From: Trichomonas vaginalis G3
Taxonomy: Eukaryota > Parabasalia > Trichomonadida > Trichomonadidae
Direction of reading: 5' to 3'
Length of the DNA: 64,000 nucleotides
Assembly: GCF_026262505.1 (NCBI RefSeq)
Contig: NC_067207.1
Location: 14,166,082 to 14,230,081, forward strand
In this document: piece after piece, positions 19,544-28,173 of the stretch
Numbering within the stretch: position 1 is the first letter of the stretch
Layout of the letters: the number at the start of each line of letters is the position of its first letter
The notes under the pieces: model-generated
The model's input: the letters and a program-made list of their open reading frames with translations, nothing else
Database searches by the model: none
What the model was told of the DNA's origin: nothing
Translations under genes and position numbers: made by a program

Positions 19544-20530
19544 TCATTGAACGCGGTACCATGCGAATATAGTCACAAATGGTGGCATATAATCTTCACC
19601 CGAGCCTGTTGGATTTGTTGTGAAAGTGTGTGAATGATTTCCTGTGGTTCCACAGAAAATACCTGTGCTTGAATCTACTGGGTCACTTGAAATATCATAT
19701 CTATGCATTCCCTGTCTATCCGAACCTGCTGCAAGATTTGTATAACCTCTTTTTGTTATTGAATGTGAATGACTACCTGTTGTGTTTGTAGTTCCTGTAT
19801 GAGTGTGCGGTGGAAGGTTTGCTTCTTTAATTTTCTTCGAACCACCTGTTTGCTTTGAAGAGTTCGCACAGTATAAGAATTTATCTACAATCTGCTCCCA
19901 CATACCAAAACCTAAAACTGTTTCTGGATTTGTTGAATTCATTGACGTATAAATAGAGCCTATAGGATATAATGTTTGAAGTATTTCTGTCTTTAATGTT
20001 TGAAGCTCTGTTTTGTCTGCTTTCTTATCTAACATTGTTGGTAGTTCATATGCTTCAAAGTTTCTGGCATGATCTTCGATATTCCTGCAACTCTTATCTA
20101 AATTGTTAAGAGTATCTTTTACGCTTGTACTTGGATTTTCTAATGGTGCACTTGAACCAAGGTCAAAGTTCAATATTATGTCGTCTGCTCTAACAGTAGT
20201 GAAGGATTTATGTGTATGGTTCTTGTCGGCTTTCTTATCTAACATTGTTGGTAGTTCATATGCTTCAAAGTTTCTGGCATGATCTTCGATATTCCTGCAA
20301 CTCTTATCTAAATTGTTAAGAGTATCTTTTACGCTTGTACTTGGATTTTAATGGTGCACTTGAACCAAGGTCAAAGTTCAATATTATGTCGTCTGCTCTA
20401 ACAGTAGTGAAGGATTTATGTGTATGGTTCTTGTCGGCTTTACTGTCTAATGTAGCTTGAAGTTCATTTATATCGGAGATGTTGTGTTTATGAGATTTCA
20501 AAACTTTGTTCATTGCTTCGAGTTCATCTT
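19544..20530 (-). pseudogene. Fibre-like Polinton region with phage-tail-collar-like end, apparently broken
   Basis: Minus-strand coding region downstream of the collagen-containing gene. It repeats modules of the type DSKADKNHTHKSFTTVRADD (20 residues) and KKADKTELQTLKTEI, typical of trimeric fibre shafts. It ends in YPIGSIYTSMNSTNPETVLG, MWEQIVDKFLYC, then HTHTGTTNTTGSHSH and MPPFVTIFAWYR. That ending is the wording of bacteriophage tail-collar/receptor-binding tips (His-rich HTH and the final PP(Y/F) hydrophobic strand). A receptor-binding fibre on a virus-like particle is the obvious inference. A segment of about 150-200 bp is duplicated within it. Confidence 0.7.
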
Positions 20531-20563
20531 TGTCAGCTTTACTTTTAATAGCATCTTCAAACG

Positions 20564-22450
20564 TTATTTTTGCTTAACTCTCAATGTAAATCTTGGTTCA
20601 ACTAATACACCGTTACCATTGAAAGTAGAGGCATAAATTTCACCGGTATAACCAAATGCTTCTGGTGCTTTAGCTACATCATACTGTACAGTACAGCTTA
20701 TGTCATAACCTTTAGCACGAATGTATTTATATCTTCTTTCATTAACATTTTTTGTCTTCGCTTCATCACTTCGTGTTAAATATCCATGGTAGTCTGTTAT
20801 AATCTGTTCGTCTGAAGTTATATAATGAACGTGGTTTTTATCTGCTTTTTCGGCTAATTTCTCTTCTATCTCATTTATTTCAAGTTCATGCCTACCACCA
20901 CCTCCCGAAGAAGTATTTTTCTTCAGCTCTTGAAGAACGTCCACTTCGCCATCTTTAGTGTCAATAATGAGACTTTGAGTTAAAACCTTTCCTGTCTTAA
21001 TGGATGTTTGTAAAACTTCTTCTTCACCGTGTTCGGGATCATGGTCGTCATCATATCTTGTGAAATCAGAGATGTTGTCATACATTAAGCATATCTGTCT
21101 CAAAAGTTCTGCTATTTGAAACTGGAACGAAAGATATACAGAACTTTCATCATCTCCTAAAGTCAAGTCTGCTTTCTTAAGTATTTCTTGAATGTATGCA
21201 ATGAGAACAGAGTACCTTGGAAAATATTCGAACAATATTTCATTAGCTGTTGGTTTTGGTGGTTCTTCTGGAGTTTCTGTTGTTTCAGTTCCTTCTGGAG
21301 TTTCTGTTGGAGTTTCTGTTGTTTCAGTTCCTTCTGGAGTTTCTGTTGGAGTTTCTGCATCTCTTGACTTCAATGCTCTTGCTCTCAAAGACCTAAATGT
21401 TAGAGCACCAGGTTTTACAAAGGACTTTATAAATGCTTTAATAGTTCCTGGTAAGTTATTGTTAGCATTAAGTAAGTTCCTTATGCTTCCATCATGTACG
21501 TCCATAGCACTATGTAAAAAATCTATACTTTTCTTGTAGTCAGCAATAGACTGACTGTGATTTTTTAAAGATTTGTCAATACCTTTAAGCCAATCTTCAT
21601 GCATGTCTGATACTGAGCCAAGAATATCATTTGCTTCCTTTAGTGTATTTTGTGCTTCTCGTAAAGTATCCAATCCAGTACGTGCATTGTTTGCTATACG
21701 TCTTACAGTATCTATTTGACTCCTTGTTTCTTGCATCCAACCAGATAAAGTTTTAATAGTATCCGAACCATTTGAAATGAAGTTCAAAGCATTTTTAACG
21801 TCATCTAAAGCTTCTTCACCAAGTACTGCCCATATCTTTCCGATTTGGTATTGAAGAACTCCATATGAAGCAGCTGTTAAACCAGTATTTATAAGGTCCC
21901 ATATCCATGATTTAGCAGTTTTTCCATCCTTTCCATCCTTTCCATCCAAACCGTTTTCGCCTTGAGGTCCTTGTATTCCTTGTATTCCTTGTATTCCTTG
22001 TGGTCCTTGTGGTCCGGTGTCACCCTTCTCTCCTTTCAGTTCATCTTTATGTTCGTTATAATATTCTAATGTCATAAGGTGTACATCATTACTGCTACCA
22101 GCAACGCCGAGAATTTGTTTCTCATTCATGACTAAATTCTTTAGGCATTTAATGTTGTCGTCAAATCGAAAGCTCTTTAACAATTCAATGAGAACATTCA
22201 GTACTTTCACTAATGAGGCATCTACTGTAGAATTTATATATTGCACCGTTCCATCATTTATGATAGGAACCTTGCTTGTTGTAATGAATGGGTCATAAGT
22301 GTTAAAAGTATCGAAATCAATGACTTTTTTAGTTTTTCCATCGTCAATGACTAAATCATTGCCTTCAATGGTTAAAGTTGAGTTTTCGTTTACTAGTTCA
22401 TGTGCTCTTCTTGCTTCATTTGTTTCATACGCATATGCAGCAATAGTCAT
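20564..22450 (-). CDS. Collagen-like fibre/shaft protein of the Polinton, 628 residues
   Basis: ATG 22450. The N-terminal 150 residues are globular. A G-X-Y run follows (KGDTGPQGPQGIQGIQG, then GLDGKDGKDGK, about 21920-22030). Next comes a long alpha-helical coiled region (SQIDTVRRIANNARTGLDTL), a Thr/Glu/Pro repeat (TETPEGTETTETP, twice), and a C-terminal part with a KADKNHVHYITSDEQIITDY shaft motif and a beta-rich end (YDISCTVQYDVAKAPEAFGY). Collagen-like runs plus coiled coils make trimers in phage and giant-virus fibres. Together with the neighbouring collar-like region it forms a fibre module. I know of no standard Polinton core gene like it. Confidence 0.75.
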   Translation of the reverse strand: MTIAAYAYETNEARRAHELVNENSTLTIEGNDLVIDDGKTKKVIDFDTFNTYDPFITTSKVPIINDGTVQYINSTVDASLVKVLNVLIELLKSFRFDDNIKCLKNLVMNEKQILGVAGSSNDVHLMTLEYYNEHKDELKGEKGDTGPQGPQGIQGIQGIQGPQGENGLDGKDGKDGKTAKSWIWDLINTGLTAASYGVLQYQIGKIWAVLGEEALDDVKNALNFISNGSDTIKTLSGWMQETRSQIDTVRRIANNARTGLDTLREAQNTLKEANDILGSVSDMHEDWLKGIDKSLKNHSQSIADYKKSIDFLHSAMDVHDGSIRNLLNANNNLPGTIKAFIKSFVKPGALTFRSLRARALKSRDAETPTETPEGTETTETPTETPEGTETTETPEEPPKPTANEILFEYFPRYSVLIAYIQEILKKADLTLGDDESSVYLSFQFQIAELLRQICLMYDNISDFTRYDDDHDPEHGEEEVLQTSIKTGKVLTQSLIIDTKDGEVDVLQELKKNTSSGGGGRHELEINEIEEKLAEKADKNHVHYITSDEQIITDYHGYLTRSDEAKTKNVNERRYKYIRAKGYDISCTVQYDVAKAPEAFGYTGEIYASTFNGNGVLVEPRFTLRVKQK

Positions 22451-22460
22451 ATTTTAATGA

Positions 22461-23228
22461 GAATAAAATGTTGTTCTATTTGCAAAGTACAGACCCAAAC
22501 GAATATGGAACAGTAAAGCTTCAAACAAACTTAGGTCTTCAGAATGAAGCACTTGCTTTCAGAGTTGTTGACTTCAATACTATCGCAACTTTTGTCATAC
22601 AGATGAAACAGATTTCATAGAGATTGAAATAGATGACAAAAGAAGTTTTATAACATTTCCTAACAGAGCAGAGTATAGAATAGATAAAATTGCTGGAGTC
22701 ATAGATACTCTCATAAATGAAGAAACTATTGACAACATAGATGTCGAACTCTCTTCTGAGGGAACATTGAAGTTCAGTAGGCAAGAAAGAGTTCAAGATA
22801 ACACGAATGAGTCATAGAGTTCAACTTCTTTTAGGAGCATACCATATGACATTTCCTTGAAAAGTGTTGACAAAACGATTGAGATGAAATCTGTTCCATA
22901 CGTATGTTATGGTAATTGTTTGTACATTGAGTCTAAAATAGCTAATGTCACAGGCATTTCAGGAGTTAATAGTAAAGGTTCAGTAGAATATAAATCCTTC
23001 TGTTATGCAGTCAATTCAATGTTCATTCAAACGTTCTGTCATAGCAACTCATTTAGGTAAATGGGTTCGCATTAGTCCTCATAATTTGAAAGACATGCAA
23101 TTCAGACTTGTTGACTTTCAAAGAGAGCCTGTAAAACTGAAGGCACCAGTGCGAATGACTGTTGAAGTTGACTTTTTAGAAAATATTAAATGCAACAGCT
23201 TACAAGAGAACTCAGAGCTAAAAATATA
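22461..23228 (+). pseudogene. Plus-strand Polinton structural-type region, apparently broken
   Basis: It diverges from the fibre gene. Coding sequence starts MLFYLQSTDPNEYGTVKLQT and continues with LQNEALAFRVVDFNT, FIEIEIDDKRSFITFPNRAE and VKLKAPVRMTVEVDFLENI. The beta-rich texture is like the regions at 8699-9550 and 25360-26171. A minor capsid or accessory virion protein is possible. No motif decides it. Confidence 0.45.
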
Positions 23229-23429
23229 AAGTATGAATGTTATGTATTAGGTCATGAACTTTGGTTGTTGCTGTTTGATGAAACAAATGAGTTAGTTATG
23301 TCAGTCAAGAGAACAGAAAAATATTGTGTTAGTGAAAACTGCACCAAGTCAATAAGATTAGGTTTGCATTATGAAGATGAGTTCGATACTGTTGAAGAAG
23401 TTTTGGATAGATATTACAAATTGCTTTAA
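23190..23429 (+). CDS. Small hypothetical Polinton protein, 79 residues
   Basis: ATG 23190 overlaps the end of the preceding coding region by about 40 bases. It reads MQQLTRELRAKNIKYECYVL, then LWLLLFDETNELVMSVKR and an acidic end (DEFDTVEEVLDRYYKLL). Probably a compact alpha/beta protein. No known family. Confidence 0.5.
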   Translation: MQQLTRELRAKNIKYECYVLGHELWLLLFDETNELVMSVKRTEKYCVSENCTKSIRLGLHYEDEFDTVEEVLDRYYKLL

Positions 23430-23433
23430 TTTA

Positions 23434-24040
23434 CTAAACATATTTCAAGCAAAGTTTATATTCTGTTGAAAGTTTTGTATACTCGTTCGAATATTTATAC
23501 TTAAACTCAACTCCTGTAGTTCCTGGTGTTTCAATGATGCGGATGTTACCTATTTTCATGAATAGTGGAGTTTGACCACAGCATTCGATTTCAGGGTCGA
23601 GATAGTCAATGACACATTGTTTCCCTGTTATTCGTGAGATAACATTTTCAAGGTCCTCCTTTGTTAGAATTATTTGGTTCTTGCTTATAAGATTTGTCAA
23701 AAGCTTCTTATCGTCTTTGAGTAAAATTGTTTGGTATAACTGAAGAAGGTAATGGTCTACGTTATCTGAAGGATTTGTTTGAACATTTGTGTAAGGGTTG
23801 TCGTTGGCTTCTCTTGAAAGAATTTGGTCCAGTGGTGGATACTCTAACTTAACATCTGATGTAGCGTTAGCGTTTGAAGCTGAGTTTAAATTCACCGACT
23901 TAAGTTCTGGTTCTGGCTCTTTCAAACACTCTGAACTATAGTTCTTTATGACAATATTGTTTGTCGTTCGTGAGTCAACATTTGATGTTGGTTCAATTGG
24001 AACATTAACGGCACCAGCTAAGATGGATTTGCTCTCATTT
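23434..24040 (-). pseudogene. Hypothetical Polinton protein region, start not clear
   Basis: The minus-strand frame is convergent with the preceding small gene (4 bp apart). It contains EPEPELKSVNLNSASNANAT, YPPLDQILSREANDNPYTN, KQCVIDYLDPEIECCGQTPL and ends YKLCLKYV. Four cysteines lie in the last quarter. No family recognised. No convincing ATG is placed, so I give the region only. Confidence 0.4.
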
Positions 24041-24060
24041 CATATAGAATAAAAACCTTT

Positions 24061-24463
24061 TTATGTATGAAATGAACATATACTCGACAAGGGTTTGAAT
24101 GTAAAGCTAACGAATGAAAATATTGTTGAATTCACTGAGACAGGAGCTGTGTATAAAGATGTAGAACTACTGAACAAAAGAGCTAAGGGAAGAAGCAGGA
24201 ACATGAACAAAGGGTGGAAGCCTATAAAATTTATGTCAATGATGGCTCAGGAGGTTCAAACATAAAGTATGCAGAAAGTTATAGAGTTTTATGCTCTCAA
24301 AGGTGAAAAGCCTTCATTTAAGAACAGCTATTCTAACGCATATCCTCAAAAGCTAACGGATGGGGAAGTGGATGATATGAATGACAGCAAAAATATTAAC
24401 AGAAATGGCGACAGAGATGCATGGAATTTGTTTACCATCAGTCAATTGAAGGTTAAACTTTAA
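24061..24463 (+). pseudogene. Hypothetical Polinton region between two minus-strand genes
   Basis: Coding-like plus-strand sequence: VKLTNENIVEFTETGAVYKD, then RNMNKGWKPIKFMSMMAQEV, then QKVIEFYALKGEKPSF. By place it could be the cysteine protease of the family, but I do not see the His/Cys signatures, so I leave it unnamed. Confidence 0.35.
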
Positions 24464-24587
24464 AACAATGTTGGTCGTTCCATGGAATATTTTTGACTTT
24501 AATGGTATTAGTCATGATATGAATCTCAAGGTATGAACGAGGAGAGATGAGAGACTTATATGCTTCCAAATTTCTTCAAAGGTAATG

Positions 24588-25343
24588 TTATACTGACTGT
24601 TTCCAAATGAGTTCAATATCATAGCGTGAGAAACCTTGAAAGATAACGAAGTCAGTTATGAGACGTTTTATGTTTAAAGCTAAAAACCTCCATGTTTGCA
24701 TAAGTATTGCTACAGTTAAATGGTAATGTCTGACTTTAGTTATGATGTTAGCTAATGGTGAGTCAGGCTTTGACACTAAACCTTTACCAGCGAAGTCGTC
24801 ACAAACGAGCAGAGTGTTTGAAGGATACTTTTTGAAGGGGTATTTTGAAAGTTTTGATAGAATGTAGTTTGTCAGTCGTTTCATATCGTAAACTCCTGAG
24901 TACTGACGTAAGTGGTGTTTGTCAATAATTCTTTCCATCTCCTCAGAAGTCTTTTGCATTCCTGACTGTATAAATTCAACGATGGCATAATATTTCCTCT
25001 TACGTCGAATGTAACGTTGAAGAAATTCAATGAGTTCACTGTCTGGAACTTTAACGACAGAGGCTTGAACTTTTGACATAAATGTTTTCGCTGTTGAGTC
25101 CATAGAGTCTGAAGTTGCTGATATAATGATTTGGTCATAATATGAGTCATTTCCTAAACGTTCTGTTATGAGTATATGACGAATGAGGTTAAATGTCTTA
25201 CCTGAACCCATCTTTCCACAATAGAAATAAACACCATTTGAACAGAATTCATAATCTTTGCTGAAAGGAAGAATAAGAGAAGAGTTAAGTTTGTCTGTAG
25301 TTTCATTCATGTCTTCATCTACGTCATGTATTAAATGCTTCAT
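24588..25343 (-). pseudogene. Polinton packaging ATPase (A32/FtsK-HerA type), probably not whole
   Basis: Minus-strand frame from ATG 25343. Walker A is in VYFYCGKMGSGKTFNLIRHI (about 25190-25235) and Walker B in NTLLVCDDFAGKG (about 24790-24815), followed by a sensor-like TVAILMQTWRFLALNIKRLI. The order and spacing are those of poxvirus A32-like ATPases that pump DNA into capsids of Polintons, adintoviruses and nucleocytoplasmic viruses. It lies beside structural-type genes, as usual. The 3' side looks broken. Confidence 0.85.
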
Positions 25344-25359
25344 TTTATCTCCATTAAAA

Positions 25360-26171
25360 ATGCAAGTCAGAAATATTCAGAACATAGCACCGAGTCTAAC
25401 TGACAAGAGTATAAAGATATACTATGAACATGTTATGATGAAACCAACCAAAATTCAAGAAAGTCAGTATACTTATGAATATCCAAGACACTGGGTAGAG
25501 TATGTAGGAGGTGAGAAAGCTATTGAAATCAGACAGGTTCGAAGTATTCCAGCAGGAAGAACAATATTATTGAAGAACTTTAATGTTTTGAGGTATAATG
25601 ATGAAACAAAGAAGCAAGATAGTTTTCCTGTTGCTGTGTATTGAAACTTAGATACAGGAGATGACATGAAAGTTTTTAATACAAAACTTCAAACGGTAGT
25701 GAGAGACAACTGACTGCGGAAGGGCATCCATTACCTTCAGAAGTTACCATAGCATATAATTTTGAAACAAACTCAATAGATTTTAAAGTCATCTCTGCAA
25801 AGAAGTCAGGTTTTACATTTAATGAAGCAGATGTATATTCGAATGAAAACTTCAAAGCTATTGCATGGTTAGATAATGACGATTGTTTTAAGAAAATATT
25901 TAAATTCAGTGACTCAAAGATGTCAATAGATGACCTTCGTGGAATGTTACCATCGACGTTTACAGTAGAAGGTTCAGCAGGATTGCTTACAAGATTGTCA
26001 ATTGATGGTATTTGGTCTCGTGAGAACATTGTTATAAAATCCAGTATAAGTGAATTTGCTGAAGAATCTATATTATGTCTTTCAAACTATATGTATTCGC
26101 CGCCAAAGCATTATAGTATAACAAACTTTGTCAGTAAGTTTAACATAAGACTTGTCGAACCTTCTTCATGA
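25360..26171 (+). pseudogene. Plus-strand Polinton structural-type region, apparently broken
   Basis: Starts at ATG 25360 (MQVRNIQNIAPSLTDKSIK), 17 bp from the divergent ATPase start, implying a shared two-way promoter. It contains IEIRQVRSIPAGRTILLKNF, then VTIAYNFETNSIDFKVIS and SVNF-like beta strands up to FVSKFNIRLVEPSS. Length (about 270 codons) and beta texture would suit a minor capsid (penton) protein, and its place next to the ATPase gives it a slightly better claim than 8699-9550. Confidence 0.5.
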
Positions 26172-26464
26172 AAGATGTTGTGCTACCTAAAGATGGAAAG
26201 GATGGACTCATTATTGAGATGATTTTAATAGCATATTAAATGAGCTTGTTCTTGAAGGTCATTCATGATGAAATAACTGTTGTAGAAGATGTTAGCAATT
26301 GTTCAGACATTTTGAAGCGTATAGATGATATAAGAAATAAGTTAGATAGACCGCAAAGCGGTGAGGGCGAAGCCCGTGAGAACGCTTACGTTTCATTGAC
26401 TTTCTCCAGTAACGAGAACTTTTATGAGATAATATTGAAGAGAGATGATTTTAATATGGTGTAA
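26172..26464 (+). CDS. Small hypothetical Polinton coding region carrying a GC-rich micro-element
   Basis: A frame of 74 codons at 26240-26464 reads MSLFLKVIHDEITVVEDVSN, ILKRIDDIRNKLDRP, then QSGEGEAREN, encoded by the micro-element at 26350-26382, then AYVSLTFSSNENFYEIILKR. Without the inserted stretch the two sides look like ordinary alpha/beta sequence. Unknown function. Coding sequence from 26172 (MKDVVLPKDGKDGLI) is probably related to it. Confidence 0.4.
26348..26384. repeat. GC-rich two-hairpin micro-element inside a reading frame
   Basis: CCGCAAAGCGG and GGGCGAAGCCC stem-loops, the reverse complement of the modules at 13203 and 18293 (GGRCTTCGYCC then CCGCTTTGCGG). The length keeps the surrounding frame open. 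Confidence 0.65.
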
Positions 26465-26992
26465 ATGGTAGCTTGGGCAGCTTTAGGCGCAATGGGAACA
26501 AAAGCATTAGCATTTGGAGCAAAAGCACTTGGAGCTTATGACGCAGTAAATAAAATGAGTGGAGGAAGGGTTTCAAAGACATTAGATGCAAATAAAGGGA
26601 AGATTGGAGGCTGGGTTGCAAAGAAGTTGAGATTAAATAAAATAGGGCTCATAAATAAAGCATCCAATTTGGTTGCGACTGAGTCAGAAAATGCTTTAGG
26701 AAAGGACGACGAGTTTGCAAAACACGCAAAAGACTTTAATGACCAGATGAAAGGTGAAACAATGCATTTAAATAGATTCGATGGAACTAAAGAAAATGTT
26801 TCTTCTCCACCAGTAGTTCTTCCGTATGGTCCCTATGGAATGTATGGAAACCCTTATGAACGACCATTTGACCCATTGACTGGTGGAAGTAACTGGTATC
26901 ATTACGGACGAAGAAGAAAGACAGTCAAGTTGGAGACAGACGTGAAGAAAGCAACTAAAAAGAAACCAAGGAAGAGAGTTATAAAGCAATGA
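26465..26992 (+). CDS. Ala/Gly-rich, basic-tailed Polinton protein, 175 residues
   Basis: ATG 26465 is placed directly after the stop of the preceding frame. The N-terminal 45 residues are hydrophobic/amphipathic (MVAWAALGAMGTKALAFGAK). The middle has PPVVLPYGPYGMYGNPYERP. The tail is strongly basic (KKATKKKPRKRVIKQ). An amphipathic start plus basic tail recalls adenovirus-type membrane-lytic or core proteins (pVI/core class), an analogy only. The stop and last codons lie in the right terminal repeat, mirroring the gene at the left end. Confidence 0.6.
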   Translation: MVAWAALGAMGTKALAFGAKALGAYDAVNKMSGGRVSKTLDANKGKIGGWVAKKLRLNKIGLINKASNLVATESENALGKDDEFAKHAKDFNDQMKGETMHLNRFDGTKENVSSPPVVLPYGPYGMYGNPYERPFDPLTGGSNWYHYGRRRKTVKLETDVKKATKKKPRKRVIKQ

Positions 26993-27622
26993 ATTCAACA
27001 GGGTAGAAATGAGGGTAGAAATGAGGTTAGATCTACCCTTCTACCCTAAATATATTTTTGCGCTATGTTTTCATACGTGTGAGGGTGGTGATATCATTTA
27101 TTTTTTATTTTATTTTTATATAAATGACGAAAACTATTGAGATAACAAACTACAACGGTCATGAGTTCAAGAATTTGTTCTTCGTTCCTCGTGAAAATAC
27201 ATTCTATCAGATACGAGGGAGAAAGGGTAAAGTTAGTTTGAGCGTTTATGAAGGAATGAAGAATGGAAAGTTTATACAAGCATACGATACAAACGGTAAA
27301 CGTGTTTCATTAGCTTTGTCAAAACTTACTAACATTTATTTTGACAGTGACTTTGACCTATATGAAGAAGAAAGTGAGTCAGAAGATTATGAGCTGTTAT
27401 GTGAAGCACAGCAATGGGAGGAGTTGCAATACTTTTGTAAGTGAGAACGTTTATTTTTACATTAATGAAGTCGTTAGTGGTTGGCGGTTTGTAAATATTT
27501 AAGGTTAAGTTAGTGTTGTCGTTTGTGTTGTAAAATATACGTTAACGGTTTTGTAAATATTTAAGGTTAAGTGGTGTACGGAGGCGCGCAGTGCCTCAGT
27601 ACACGACTTAGCCATACTAACT
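26969..27622. repeat. Right terminal inverted repeat of the Polinton
   Basis: Reverse complement of 4941-5590 with the same outer 560 bp or so. It contains the second copy of the 106-codon gene and a GGGTAGAAATGAGG / GTTAGATCTACCC module that differs from the left copy. Confidence 0.93.
27124..27444 (+). CDS. Hypothetical Polinton protein encoded within the terminal repeat (right copy)
   Basis: 106 codons from ATG 27124, product identical to the left copy at 5119-5439 and likewise reading toward the element end. A TTTATTTTTATATAA leader precedes it. Identity of the two copies indicates recent copying of one end from the other or a recent insertion. Confidence 0.7.
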   Translation: MTKTIEITNYNGHEFKNLFFVPRENTFYQIRGRKGKVSLSVYEGMKNGKFIQAYDTNGKRVSLALSKLTNIYFDSDFDLYEEESESEDYELLCEAQQWEELQYFCK

Positions 27623-27627
27623 ACAGG
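27623..27627. other. Right target-site duplication of the Polinton (ACAGG)
   Basis: Directly follows the terminal AACT of the right inverted repeat and repeats 4936-4940. Confidence 0.85.
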
Positions 27628-28125
27628 TAACCTCTGTGAACCGTATAAAAAATGAACATCTACATGCCATATGGTATCAGGTTTTGTTGCTTCATATGGC
27701 GTATAATAGTTTTGAGGGGGCCTGTCACTTTTTGGTTCTTTGATCTCCAAAATACTGTAAATTCTTCTGAGTTTATTGTAGGAAACTGAATAAACATTTT
27801 GATCCATGTTTAAACGCCAAGACATCTTTTGGATTCCGCACTTATATTCCTGAAATTTTTGGAGAACATATTGCAAATTTTCAGGAGTAATATCATCTGG
27901 TGCCGGACCAGGTTTAACGTTTGGGGGCGTTAAATTTGCATTTGTGTATGCTGCTTTAAGTGTGTTTTTCGAAATTGATCTAAATTCACACTTCATTTCA
28001 TCCTCGTATGGAACTCGCTTACACGCAATTAAATAATTGAGTTCGCGAGATTCAAGTTTTTCGCGTGTTTGAATTAACCACCAAGAAGGAATGGTTGGTC
28101 TACGGGAACAGGACAAATTTGCCAC
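27628..28125 (-). pseudogene. IS481/rve-like DDE transposase, N-terminal part (gene split by the Polinton)
   Basis: The frame on the minus strand covers the helical DNA-binding half (LTPPNVKPGPAPDDITPENL, then MSWRLNMDQNVYSVSYNKLR, helix-turn-helix-like) and the first catalytic strand TIWHVDVHFLYGSQRLPV, with the first Asp of the triad. The catalytic core continues at 4446-4940 on the far side of the Polinton. No in-frame ATG exists between the upstream stop and GTGGCAAAT at 28125, so the start is either an internal ATG (MKCEFRS) or has been lost. The stretch near the start (AAAAAGTGCCGTGTGGCAAATTTG, cited by its end TGGCAAATTTGTCC) recurs in inverted orientation at 28725-28750. Confidence 0.85.
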
Positions 28126-28173
28126 ACGGCACTTTTTAAAAAAAAATTAATGGAGCGGAGCGATACTCTGCTG

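Larger units (their letters stand above)
4941..27622. mobile_element. Polinton/Maverick element, 22.7 kb, whole in outline with broken genes
   Basis: The ends are inverted repeats starting AGTTAGTATGGC, with Polinton-type AG terminus, flanked by the ACAGG duplication. Inside are the family's hallmark parts: major capsid protein (6327-7901), protein-primed DNA polymerase B (9648-12792), retroviral-type integrase (18398-19483) and A32/FtsK-like packaging ATPase (24588-25343), plus several accessory genes. I could not recognise the adenovirus-type cysteine protease. The outer 560 bp or so of the two terminal repeats appear identical and the interrupted transposase is still open, so the insertion is young. 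About ten breaks are spread over its genes, so it looks complete in layout but not functional as read; some may be assembly errors. Confidence 0.95.
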
